Shown: piece after piece, positions 10,801 to 22,300 of the stretch
Numbering within the stretch: the first letter of the stretch is position 1
Layout: each line of letters starts with the position of its first letter
Source of the DNA: Ancylostoma caninum
Taxonomy: Eukaryota; Nematoda; Chromadorea; Rhabditida; Ancylostomatidae
Length of the DNA: 64,000 nt
Reading direction: 5' to 3'
NCBI GenBank assembly: GCA_037903475.1
Contig: JBAJFG010000457.1
Coordinates: 620,001-684,000, forward strand
The notes under the pieces: generated by a model
The model's database searches: none
What the model was told of the DNA's origin: nothing
The model's input: the letters and a program-made list of their open reading frames with translations, nothing else
Program-made: the position numbers and the translations under genes

Positions 10801-12233
10801 AGGGCAATTTGTACTAGCTGCGTGCGTCAGTCGCGCATCAGTCGCACGCATCCATTTGCAAGGGATTTTTCATGAAGACTGGTCAACACGGCATGTACAT
10901 CCTCAATGAAAAGGACACGCGGCCGCCGCGAGGCCGCAAGCGCGTGCGTCTGAGCTGCGACTGGGCCCTATTCTTCATCATATGTATGGACGCACGCACG
11001 TCAGTCGCACGCATCCAGTATAAATCTCAGTATAAATTGCCCTATATAAGAAGCAAAAAAAAGATTAGGAGATAAAACATTCGTTAATTAGTGGCATTCC
11101 CCTTTTTAGGTACAATTACAAGAAACTCTGAGAGACTGGTTCTCGCAACCAGTTTCTCAGAAAAATCTAGCGGTTGGAAATGACGCCCATTGTTAGTGTC
11201 GGTTCCCTTGTTATTATATTTTGATATGGGTGCTGAATGACTTGCAGAAGTGCTTCCTGAGGCTAGGCTACGGTTGAGCTATACTTTTCATATGTGAGAG
11301 TTAGCAAATGTGAAATGCATCAGCTGATTATTGTGATTCAACCTTACTGTGTCTTCCAACCCAATGACGACTGCGCCATTTTTTTGCATCTCCCAGTGTT
11401 GCCCTGAATTTTTTTTCTCTTCCCCAAAATCTTGAAACATCCTGATTTTGATTGTCATAACAGTCTTGCTTCAGTCCCCTTATCTTATTAATACCTTATC
11501 GTTAGAAAACCGACCAGATATTGGGGTCAATCACCCCCCTGGCCCACCGCGTCGCACCACCTAAGCGGCGCGACAAGGTACCTGAGCGCCGCGGCTATTG
11601 CAGCACCAAGTTGGTTTCCCGCGTCGCGTAGGTGGCGCGGTGCGGCAGATTAACGGAGGAGTACATCGTGATTAATGCTCCCTGTGAATTGGCAATGGAT
11701 CTGAACGTCGATTGTGGTGGCGGAAGCAGCTCGTGGAAAAGCTTTGCAGTTATAAATGACTGGAAGACACTATTCAAGTTTACTGGCCCTAAATCTTTGA
11801 AAAATATGGCTGAAACTTCGCATAGGGGCGTTCTTTAGGTACTGAACACGAATATCGTATCTATTTTGTATCGTAACCCCATTTTTATACGGTAGGTGTG
11901 ACATGTTGTATTTACAGTGCACCTGCTGTAGCCGTACAAAAACGGGGTTACGGTACAGAACGGATACGATATCCGTGTTCAACACCTCAAATAACCCTTG
12001 CATTCAGAAGATTTCGGCCCTCACACAAAAGACTTTAGCATCTTTTAGAAAGAGATACGCATAGAGCTAACATAAATGAAGGTGAAATCACATAAAATGT
12101 ACCGATTACAGAGATCCGCGAATCCACACTCCTTGCCAAGTTCCTTGCTGCTGCACCACAGTGATGGAGGGACGGAGGCGCATCGATCAGCAGAAACAAA
12201 AGGCAGAACAACGATCAGAAGTATAAACAGCAT
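7896..12233 (-). CDS. GILT-like thiol reductase, tandem copy A
   Basis: Seven exons (12103-12233, 10396-10564, 10206-10337, 9252-9331, 8686-8744, 8434-8545, 7896-7974) have the same lengths and phases as copy B and encode 253 aa. Domain order: signal peptide (1-15), saposin A-like cysteine segment, active-site CPDC in [15 protein letters not shown] signature [16 protein letters not shown], then [11 protein letters not shown] and [11 protein letters not shown]. This is the layout of a secreted or lysosomal thiol reductase acting on disulfide-bonded cargo. The ATG follows CACCTAG, a likely spliced-leader acceptor. Intron 1 (10565-12102) carries a complete MITE at 10802-11043 and a palindromic repeat at 11770-12010, neither seen in copy B, so they probably came in after the duplication. 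No stop, frameshift or lost cysteine is seen. Confidence 0.93.
10802..11043. mobile_element. MITE of the GCGTGCG family, complete copy in GILT intron 1
   Basis: The left end GGGCAATTTGTACT and right end AGTATAAATTGCCC form a 14-bp inverted repeat with one mismatch. Inside them lie subterminal inverted repeats built from GCGTGCGTCAGTCGCGC and GCACGCATCCAG. The core contains TTTTTCATGAAGACTGG and GGCATGTACATCCTCAATG, which recur in the other copies. No protein is encoded; the 67-codon frame across it is accidental. Confidence 0.75.
11770..12010. repeat. palindromic repeat with GTAACCCC/ATATCGTAT arms
   Basis: The left arm (GAACACGAATATCGTATC...CGTAACCCC) pairs with the right arm (GGGGTTACGG...GATACGATATCCGTGTTC), making an imperfect hairpin of about 230 bp. 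The same arms recur around 38.8-39.8 kb, 57.9-58.05 kb, 59.3-59.5 kb and 61.1-61.5 kb. It lies in intron 1 of GILT copy A. Confidence 0.65.
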
Positions 12234-12770
12234 CTAGGTGACAAAAGAATAGTCGAGGCAAACTAGAAACGAGATGAGAGGTGCGAAAGAGCGGTGATGG
12301 ACTGTCGACTCCTCATCGATTCAACAGATTGATCGTTGCAGACGATAGCCGAGGATGGGTGAGATGAGCTCCGAGAGAAGGTTTCCCACGGTGGTTAGCA
12401 TGTATATATTGTACTGAAAGAATTGAACGAAACAGTTAATGTTCCTGTTCCGTCCAACTTTTTCCAAGACCCCAACTCCTTCGCAGTGTTGTGTAATCTA
12501 CGTGGAAACACAGAATTGATCGGTAATTGTCAAACTGAGCAGAAGACTAGTGTAACCTGCTATCCCTTACAAATTCATGGTCAAATTCGAGAGTTTCTCG
12601 TGAGAAAAGAACAGTTTTCAACAAGAAAAATGATTGGATTTGGATCAGAGCAACAGAAAATTCTCCACATCGCAAGTGTCTGGAGGCAGGTGGCACTGTC
12701 AGGTGCTGTGGTCACTGTTGCGTGGGGGAAATCCATCAAACGAGGGTGCTTCGGCGATCTTTGACTTAGA
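12234..12770 (-). repeat. duplicated 5' flank of GILT copy A, with SL acceptor at its edge
   Basis: The first bases (CACCTAG on the minus strand) abut the ATG and look like a spliced-leader acceptor. The rest matches the flank of copy B in blocks separated by small indels. The plus-strand frame 12423-12764 is not shared with copy B as a protein and is unlikely to be a gene. Confidence 0.6.
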
Positions 12771-14444
12771 ATTCAATGATAGCACAGTGTGAAGGCTTCT
12801 GGAGTTACTGGATTGTTATGTAGGAATTTCAAAAGTAGAACTTTTTGATTCGAATGGTGTCGTAGTGAAGAAAATTTGGAGGTTTTCGCATCATATTTAT
12901 GTAAGTGAAAACAAAAATGATCCTGAGAACTGGATTAGTAATCCCCTGAATTAATTTTTTAAATTGTGTCTTGTTTATTTGCTCAATCAGGCGTTTATGT
13001 TTAATCTGTTGATCTGGTCGCTTTTTTTGTTTGGCACGTCATTCTAGTCGACGTATGATAAGTAAATAAATAAATAAATAATTATTCATAACATGAAGAT
13101 CACAATGCTTGAATTTATAAATAGTCGTTTTTCTACTAATGCAAGGGGCTATCCTATACGTTGACTCATGAAGAATGATTGAATACTTTCCATTGTTCGG
13201 ATGGGGTACTCAAAAAACTCCAAAGAACCAGTTACCCAGTCACAAAGCACTCATCTCCATGATCTTCGTCCTGTTTGGAATGAATGAGACATGCGTAGCA
13301 TCATGACAAGTATGCGCACGAATTAAATCTCAAATTCAACGGAATGTAAAACGAAGAACGGAGGTGCAAACCTGCGAATGTTGTTGAATGCAGTTTTCCG
13401 TACGCTTTGAAGCAGCCACCTTAAAATTGTTTTCAAGATTTCTATGTGACAACAACTTCAGAAGCTGTTGATCAAAATGGTATATGCGATTCCGTGTAAA
13501 ATTGCCGAAAAGACCGTTTTTCTAGCCCCAATTCCTGGGGATCTCGTGGGGGAATCTAGTATCGGGGCCAAGGTACTGTCTGAATAATTCACTCACGTAT
13601 GTGAAATTTTTTCGTGCTAACCTCGCCTCTCCATCCCAAAAAAACGATAATAGTATCGGACGGTGCCTTTGAAGCGTGCGAAACACTTTGCACCCCGTCA
13701 ATCAGGACCCCTGTGTCCTTGATTTTCTTTGTATTATAGTATACAAAATTTTTAGCGCTACTACCATCAGTGTGTAGGTCTACACGCACAGATCTAACGA
13801 GTTGTGTTGGAACTTCATAATTTTTTTTTCAGATCCAAGTGGTCATGCTACCACTTTGGTAAAATTCTCCAGTAAAAGAGGAGGCATAGGACATATCCCT
13901 AGCCGGATCAGATCCATCTGGGACCATTCACTTTGTTTTAAACTAGAATGCCCAAACAAGGCAATTACTAGGTTGAAAGAGGATTAAGTCTAAAAATAAG
14001 ACGAGTCGAAGGAGAATTCTCGTCGCTGCAAGAGCGATTTGACGAAGACACTCTTGTACATATTTCCTATTCTCAACAAGTTATTTGCTTAACCTTGTTT
14101 GCTTCTTATCAGCAGTTATTCTACTAAACATTACAATCTGTTTACAACAAATGCAGAAGGTACAGTTCCATTAATTTTGCGAACTTTATTCATAATATTA
14201 TATGTGGGTTTGAATAAACATGATGGCAGGAAGAGTTCCGAATTGGCTAGCGGCAGAGACGCAGATGGAAAAAGCACATTCTTTCTCCGTATTCATTAGC
14301 TCACAAAATAGCTTATAAGGTAACTGGTAACTATTTTAAACGTACAGAAGAGCTGAAAGATTTGAGTGATGAGCAAGCGTTCATATTAACAACAAAAATA
14401 TATAAATAATCGGTGGGCAAAGCGAGAACAGCGAGTTCGAGTGA
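12771..14444. other. intergenic, AT-rich
   Basis: Contains a short AAATA microsatellite near 13065-13085 and several unsupported frames. One plus-strand frame at 13802-13987 follows a T-rich TTTCAG, but its translation shows no conserved pattern. Confidence 0.4.
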
Positions 14445-14618
14445 CCAGTGTCCGGCAGCACCCTGGAGAGAAGTCGGCAGTGGGCCTTAGGGAGGACTGA
14501 GCGGCAGACGACGGAACTGAAGCGGAAGAGGTGGCTGACGACGACCAGCGTGGTCGTCGCCAGCTCTCTAGTACTGATAGCCGTTGTGCTGTGGAGGACT
14601 GATCGTTCGGTGATATGA
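14445..14618 (+). CDS. candidate 3' exon with a C-terminal membrane anchor
   Basis: A 57-codon plus-strand frame ends in TGA. Its last third is a basic stretch followed by one strongly hydrophobic helix (TTTSVVVASSLVLIAVVLW) and a nine-residue tail, as in tail-anchored proteins. The true exon start is unknown, because a stop lies just upstream (14442-14444) and several AG dinucleotides (14448, 14457, 14475) could be acceptors. The local sequence is GC-richer than its surroundings, which also suits coding DNA. I cannot name a family, and no other exon of the gene was found, so chance remains a real alternative. Confidence 0.25.
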   Translation, partial: PVSGSTLERSRQWALGRTERQTTELKRKRWLTTTSVVVASSLVLIAVVLWRTDRSVI

Positions 14619-16366
14619 CTCTGTGGTCGTCGTGACCTGCAACAGATAGCTTGAAAGCACCAAACATAGCAAAATGCTGCACTGGCTTATTCTTAATATA
14701 TGATCCTTATTTTTCATGCGTTTTTTACTCATTTTTGGACTGTCTTACTTTTCATATATTAGCAAGACGCGTTCTGGTTTTTGGGAACAGGATCTCAGTT
14801 GGGGACCTTTTCACCTTCCGTAGGAAGAGAGCGATCTGATATCCCGTCAATGGGCCTTCTGATCACATGAGGAAGGTGGTACTGTTTGGTTTAATACTTC
14901 ATAATTAGTACAGAATTCGGAATTTGTGTTACTGATGTCCCAGTTTGTTTGTTTTTCCATTTTGGTGCACCCTCGAGTGTATTCGAATAAATGAATATTC
15001 TCAATAACTTGAATCTAATAATATTTTCTGAAAAACGCTCCTTTTGATGCTCGCGCCTTTTTTCTGACAGATACCCTACCTTCTATCTCAGCCCGTTCGC
15101 CCCACCTTTATCTCAACCCCCTCCCCTTCACGTCGCGAATGCGATCATTTCATCAACCAAGACGGTAGGCGAAGCTTCTTGACAGCCTGCTCTTTGAGAA
15201 AGTTAGATCTAAATCCCATGATGCAGGCCTCCTTTGCCACTATCAGTGCAGACGAGGTCCCTCCCAACTATTCATTGGATATATCTAATTCGTTAACCCA
15301 TGCCTTTTGTGGCGCATCTGCTGTTTAATCCTATCTGTAGCCACATTTGTAGTGCATCGGAGTCCCATCCGGTGCGATTAGAAAAGATACATACTGATCC
15401 TTGTCAAATAGATACGGATAAGGATCGATACGTACGACCGGATTGGATTTCGATGTACCATAAATATAGCTTATGGTTCCTTCACTGTAACACTGTAATT
15501 TCCTCTGATACAGATCATCGGACAGCTTGCACTTAGTAAAATTGTTAGCATGCAATCGGTTGTGTTCATACATCATCGCGTTGCTACCAGCGCGTCCATG
15601 CAAACTGTTCAAGAGGAGTTGGTCAAGGGTGGAAACATGTGCGAACAGTGGTGGCCTTGTGGGGGGGGGGGGGGGTTCGCGGTTATATTCTCCACGCGAC
15701 ATCGCGCATCCCAGCTGCATGACGTTTCTACGTTTCACTTCAAAAATCACGCAATGGACTGAACTTGGGTCGAGCCTGGCAGCACACGCGATGTCATTAT
15801 GTCGACGTCACATCCGAGAAAAATCAGCGAGGACGTAAATGACAGGAGTGCGTGGCGTTACCTAACCGCATTTCGTCGCGATGATGTCGCCCCGCAATGA
15901 AGTATAAACGCAGCAATCACTACGTTCACTTTTTTCTCGAGAACGGTGGTTCAACGTTGCTCTGAAGTCACGAGGAAAACTCTGGAATGGATATGGGTAT
16001 CTTCGTCACTCCTGCTTGATTGTATTTTTTCCTAGCAAGGAAAGGGCACTTGGTCAAAGAGCTCTTCAGTGTTTCGGCTCCCCTGAATCAAGCCGTTTTA
16101 TATTCATTCAAAACGTTGTCTGGGAACTCCAAATTCGAGTTGTTTGGAAGGTTGACTAATCAAAGAGGCTCAACATTTGAGTATTGCAAAATATGGACTA
16201 TTGGAAAAGGCTGAAAAACCAAGCGATGGGAAATATCGACTACTGTTCAGGAAAAAAATTGTGATCGATTCAAATGCCTACTCGTGAGCAGATGTGCACG
16301 CACAATCAGAGGTTTGTGAGGCAGTCGCGACTCGAACTTACTTCCTAACATCTCACAACTCTGCAC
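14619..16366. other. intergenic between candidate exon and PLPPR-like gene
   Basis: No gene supported. It holds the palindrome at 15337-15474 and a 15-base G run at 15661-15675. Confidence 0.4.
15337..15474. repeat. palindromic repeat, GCATCGGAGTCC family, copy 1
   Basis: The left half (GTGCATCGGAGTCCCATCCGGT) is mirrored by the right half (ACCGGATTGGATTTCGATGTAC), followed by CATAAATATAGCTT. The same outer motifs and the same ATAAATATAGCTT end occur at 18641-18742. It is a hairpin-forming MITE-like unit without coding capacity. Confidence 0.6.
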
Positions 16367-16372
16367 TTTATT
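16367..16372 (-). terminator. possible poly(A) signal of the PLPPR-like gene
   Basis: AATAAA occurs 4 nt after an in-frame TAA at 16377-16379. The spacing is close to that of both GILT genes, which supports ending the gene here without a further intron. Confidence 0.45.
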
Positions 16373-16376
16373 GCGA

Positions 16377-19300
16377 TTAGGTTAGGTCTATCCGAGAACT
16401 CACTTCGTACTGCCGATCCTGATTTTTGCGGTGACGCGGCATGGTCTCTGTTTGGGGAACGTCTTCCTCGTACATCCTGAAAGTGTAAATGGTGTGAATC
16501 TCGGAGGCGAGTGCAAGGTGAAGGGGTGAAAACGTGGACTCACACATATTCCTCCCTCACAGACGGCGCCTGCACCCGAGGTAGACGGAACCACGAGAAG
16601 AAGGGCGAGACACGCTCTTCGATCACAGCAGGCGTCTTCTCGACGACGACGTGGTAGACCTCTTGGAAGCACAGCACGCAGAAGCACTAAATGGAACCCC
16701 TTCTCTGATTCTGTAGACCACAAGCGGTTCTGGACTTACGAGGAAGAAGGCGATGAGGAATCCGATCAACCAGCCAACCCAGATGTCTCGCCAGTGGTTC
16801 TTGTAGCCGTTAATGCGCGAGAAGGAGTCGACGATGGCGAGCCCGATGAATCCGAAGATGAGGAACGGACGCAGCAACGGCGCTCCTCGCAGGTTTATCA
16901 TGTAGTAGATGTAGCACTGAAGGTAGCGAGCATTTTGAAGGAAATATATACATGATTTCCAGGCGTTTGAAAGGAGGAAGAACCTATTTGAAAGCCTTTG
17001 AAGAACCTAGTTCCATTTAATTAGTGGGAAAGTTCATCCAAAAACCTGCGTTAATTTAATTTTTTTTTCGCATTCCCATCGAATTATTATTTGTTCAACA
17101 ATACCACTACTAGAAATAACTACTCTGGTGATTCCACACCGTTGGTTTTTTTGTCTAATAAGGAACGTAGTGCGGAAAAAGCATGATCTTCTGGTGATTC
17201 CACACCGTTGGTTTTTTTGTCTAATGAGCAGAAAAAGCGTGATCTACTCAGAATTCAAGTGGAAATAAACAAATTCAACTGAAATCCACCTGTGAGCGAT
17301 ATTTTGCGAGTGTGCGCACTTGTTCTTTATGAAAGTGCAAAAATTGCAGAACTACATTACATTGCAATACAGAAAGTGTTAATCGCAGAAATCCTAAAAC
17401 TCCAAATATGAGCCAGGATTTGCTCCAGAGGCTTCGGGAATTTGTAAAAGGCTGGATAACAAGGACGATTTATCTGGAAATTGGGATTATCTGGAAACCT
17501 CCGCTGCTACGCAATACATGACAGAAAATTTAAGATTAAAACAATATTGACGCAATCCATGCACCGAACTATGTACGAACACACATGGTATTGTGAGATG
17601 TCTGATCCAGTTGTTCCGGGGGGGGGGGGGGGGGGGGGGGTGGAAAGGTAAGGAGAGTTCAAGGACGTGTTTTAATTCAAACCCATACCATTCATAAAAT
17701 TACTTTGCATTTATTACGTGTCCCACTTCTGATTGAACCCACTTCTGATTAAAGCTACTTAATGGTATTAATTAAGAATGCTCGTAGCAGTGGTGGTGAT
17801 AAACCTGAAAAAGAGGAGAAATCCCTGAAAACAATCAATCCACTAGTTACCGTCAACAAATTTTTGAATTTCGACAAGTAACAGGATATCCTTCAGTCAA
17901 ATTTACTCCCGTTGGTTTGCAGTCACAAATACAGTTTCTAACCTCTGTAAAACGAATGAAATATGACATAAGAAGAGGGCTCCAGAAGATAAATAACGTT
18001 TTGGTAAGGCGACGATAGTCTTTGTGAGGGTGTACACGCGTTCTTTTCATTGGACGATAGTCTTTGTGTGGGTGTATACTTAGCATCCTATCCTAGTCGC
18101 TACCACGCTTTCCCACCCAGGTTTTTTGCTCTCTGGAGTCCAAACCATATGTGTAGCATGTGTCCCAAGTTTGAGACTTCGATATAAGCTCTATCGCTAG
18201 ATATGGGACAAAACGTCTGAGCATTATGGTAGCCGTAGGAAAATACGCTCCAATCCACAAAATCTGGGCGCATGCATACTGAACAACGATGGACGCTCAG
18301 ATACATGCAGCCTAATGAACATTTCGTGAAACGTTCCCCATCCCATCAAACGGACCACCAGTCCTTTGAATGCGAATTTTTTCCTACGACACCACAATAG
18401 ATAGCATGTGGGGCGCGACAGACAGCATGTGGGGCGCGCCGTATAACGTCATTTGAAAGCACGGACGCCGCAAACCCGCAAACGTCGTACCGAAATCGGG
18501 GTATGGAAAGCGTTCTTCATGGGACTTTTTCAGGGATTTTTCAGTAGTTATAGTTCAATATCCAAGACATGGCTGTGGGCTACAGATCCAATAGAAATTC
18601 GGGAGATGGAAATTTGCCCGAACCCTGCCTTTAAGTTACATTTACAGTACGTCGGAGTCCGATCCGGTCGGATAACGAAGATCAATACGTATCTTTTGTT
18701 ATCCGACCGCATCGGACTTGGACGTACTATAAATATAGCTTCAGACAATCGATATGTGTTGTATTATATTGCATATGTTGTGTGCCAAAAAAGAGCCATG
18801 AAAGTTAGGGCATAGAATTAATGTAGAAAAATATTTCTCAGCGAAACATTCAATAAGAAAATAAGAATAAAATGACGCACTGAAGCGAATATGGCTGAGT
18901 AACTGGAGAAGGCGGCGTGGAGCGAAGGGAAGGTGAGCCAAGCGTAGCGCAGCTCATCAGCTCCTCGGAAGTTGCATGCGAGGTTCGGCGAAGGCGACGG
19001 CGAGTGCTCGAGAGGAGCCGTACAGGCACTGAATCTAAGAGCTATGTCTCCATGATAGCTGATCCAAGCAAACGCCTCACGTTATGGAGACGTTGCACAG
19101 GGAGAGGAAGTACGGCCGCTGGTAACCCGTCATCAGCTTGATCGTGTCCACAAAGATCTGCGTCACCAACGCCCCGCACAAGAACACGGCTGCAATGGGA
19201 ACTGTTACCGCTTTTTTTTTTTTTGAAAACAAGCAGTTTCTTCACTCCATGGGAGGTTCTAACACAGAAGCGATTTGATCTGTTTAGCTCCTGTGATGTA

Positions 19301-22300
19301 GCCAAAGACAGGCGTTGAACGCTAAGCAGAGCACATTAATCAACGTGGTCCTAGCAGCTTAGGATCTCATTTGGGGAATTTCCTGCAGTAAGTCTCACCA
19401 ATGAATCGCAGAAGCCTCCGTGTGAACAAGTGCACCTTGCACTCGCCGCAGTTCGCGTAGACGGTCTTGCGCGGCTTCGTCGAGAACAGCCAGAACATCA
19501 CCTCGCCGATGAACATCTGTAATAAATTCATTTATTTATTTATTTATTTAGTGCACTCAAGGTGCCTCTACAATGAGCAACAAACTAGAACTACATAAAA
19601 TGCCAGGATAGGAAAAAAAAGGAGTAAGTTTTGATAAATGTAAGTGCTAAAATGGATGCTGTTTTGAACAAATTCTCGCATACCGGGGCGAGCTCTGTAT
19701 TCCAAAAGCTTCTTTGATCTAAATACAAACCCCGGGCACTGGCTAAGAGTACGCTCGCGGAACGAACCACGAGGAAAACCCAGATAAATGAGGATGTTTA
19801 CACTGAGAGGAGACTAGAAAATAGCTCTATGTATGCTTCCGCTGATTTTGCTGAATTTAAATGTGAATGCCTTAGTTTCAAAGTGAATTTTATACAAAAA
19901 AAAAATAAAAACAACTTCTGGTAGCGGGAAGAGAGCTGTTCTGGGAAGAAAACTATCACCTCTGCGTGGAACAATTAAAACTTATATTCTTAGAGTTACT
20001 TCTAACGGCGTCATTATATGGGGAGAGGATCAATTCAACGAGAACAACCTACAATGTTTTGAGTCCTAAAATAATTGTAGAACTCATTATACTCATGGTA
20101 TACTTAAATACTCATCGTATACATGTATCATCTCGCACCTAGATGGTCACTGGATCAGTTACCAACCAGGTATGAATCTATCTGTTGATAAGCGTTCTTC
20201 ACTTTCACACATATGGATCAAGAAACTCAAACCTATGAGGTTACTCATTTGGCCGCGTAGCGGAAGCTTCCGAGCACGACAGTTTTTCAACTGGATTTCC
20301 GCAAGCAGACGCGTTAACTATTGCTCGACACGGTTAAAAAATCGGCATATAGAAAGCATGAAATCAGTGGTGATGGTCATACACTGATTTTGGCTGCCCA
20401 TTTTGGGATATCTCGGAGGGTTCCAGAATGTATCGAGCGCTTCTCTTGCCAGAAGGACTGTCTAAGAATACATTAGCGTGACGTGTTGTACATATGGATT
20501 TTATCATATGTTGTTCATCTTTGTACCTATTTTTCAAATTCTTTGCGACACCATTCATTTGTGGACTCAGTTTTTAGCATGAATCTTCAATGCCATCCAC
20601 AGGAGGAGAAGGAATGAAGCCATCAAAATTCACTTTTCACCGTCGTTTTACTGTCATGTCCTTCCCACACCACTGAACAGTTCCAGTGACGGTCGTACTC
20701 CCAATTTCTGTACAGTGAAAGGTAAGGAACTGAAACGAGGTGGGTGTATTTTCCTTATTTTTGTCGATTAAAAATCGACGATCCCTCTAAACGATACCCT
20801 GTTCAATGCAGTTGCCGTGGCAAAATACCCATACATCTCAATGGTACATCGATTACCTTTCCTTTTGGTTTTTGATCCCAGCCACATTTCAATATCACCA
20901 GGACAAGGAAGCTAAGGAGTTCTGCACTAGCGCGCAAAGAAAGCAATTTTTAGAGCTCGTTTTTCGCGAAATTTCCAGAACATGTCGCTGAATGCTTTCG
21001 CAAACCAGTTCTCTTGATGACGGATTTGAAGGAAAGTCGACGGAATGTTTCGATGCTTTGAACGGTGCAAAATCATCTAATCCCCAAACAAGAGCGTTCC
21101 CCAGACACTCCTAGCAGCTCGTATGCAAATATTGAGCATCGCAGGCCATTACGCACCGAAAATACAGCGAATCTACGCGAGCGCATCATTCACGATGGAG
21201 AATCTCAGGTGTCCTTTTGTTTCTTACTGATGGGAGCGAACCGGAACGGAGCAGCACGTCGCAACACAAAAACTCAATCTGAGTTCCAGGATTCGCCGAA
21301 TTCAGGTGAGGAGCCACTGCTGGTTTCATTCTCTAATCTTCCATGAACCAGCCAGCTGCGGTTACGCTAAACGATCTCCACGACATTTTCCCCTCAAAAC
21401 TTTGGCATTTTCAAAGTGAGCATAGAAGAGGATACATAAACGCTACTTCAAAGTTATTGCCAGGAAGAGTATCCAATACAGAAAAAGTGCCATTCGGCTT
21501 AAAGAGCTGATCAAATATGAAATATAAAAATCCTACGAAGCAAAGCTTTTTCGACAAATTGCATCCATTCTGTGGTGCTCTGCAACTACAAGAAAAATCT
21601 GCACAGGACACTGTCAGATACCACAGTGACTCACAAATACTCCAAAAAAAGTAGAGGAGCGATTGTAACAGATATAACACATTGTGAAAAACGTGATGCA
21701 CATCATGCATCACGTCTTTTCGTCCTAATGCAGACACGTAGTGCACATGGTGCATCACGCTAAATGTAAATGTGCGCTCCATGCCCACAAAATTTTCACC
21801 TGCAGTCAGGTGGTGCAAATGGTGAATTACCAGAAAAATGCTCTCTGGCCACCCGCGGTCGCCATGCAAAAATGTGCTCGGTCCGCTACATATGTGATAA
21901 AAAAGAGGAAGGATGTCATGACGCCGATAATTAATAGATTCTTCCACAACTAAAAAAGTTGTATGCATATGGCTAAAAAAATTAAGTGAAACCAAGAAAA
22001 TTTAACAGTTTTACTGAAGTTTTGCACCTTGTATAAAGTGAACGCCTTTTCACTCACTTGTAGATTCCCAGTTCCAAACAGGTAGGACTTACCACTAGCG
22101 GTGGCAGTGTGAATCCCAGCGAATACAGCAAGGGATATGAAACGTAGACATTGAAATCCTCGGGAACGTAGTTCGGCTTGTACAGGTGCACATCACGACA
22201 GTAGAAGACGCGTTGATGGTACGGGAACACAGTGGTGAATCTGAAATCCGATACGTCTCAGGGCTTGAGCGGCTCTTTCGGCTCTTTTTGGGGGTTCTTG

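Noticed and set aside
21411..21995. 194-codon minus-strand open frame, the longest in the window, rich in His and Val
   Set aside because: It lies wholly within a PLPPR intron, has no recognised motif, and its HH/V repeats come from repeated ATGCATCA and GTGCACATGG words. Probably chance.
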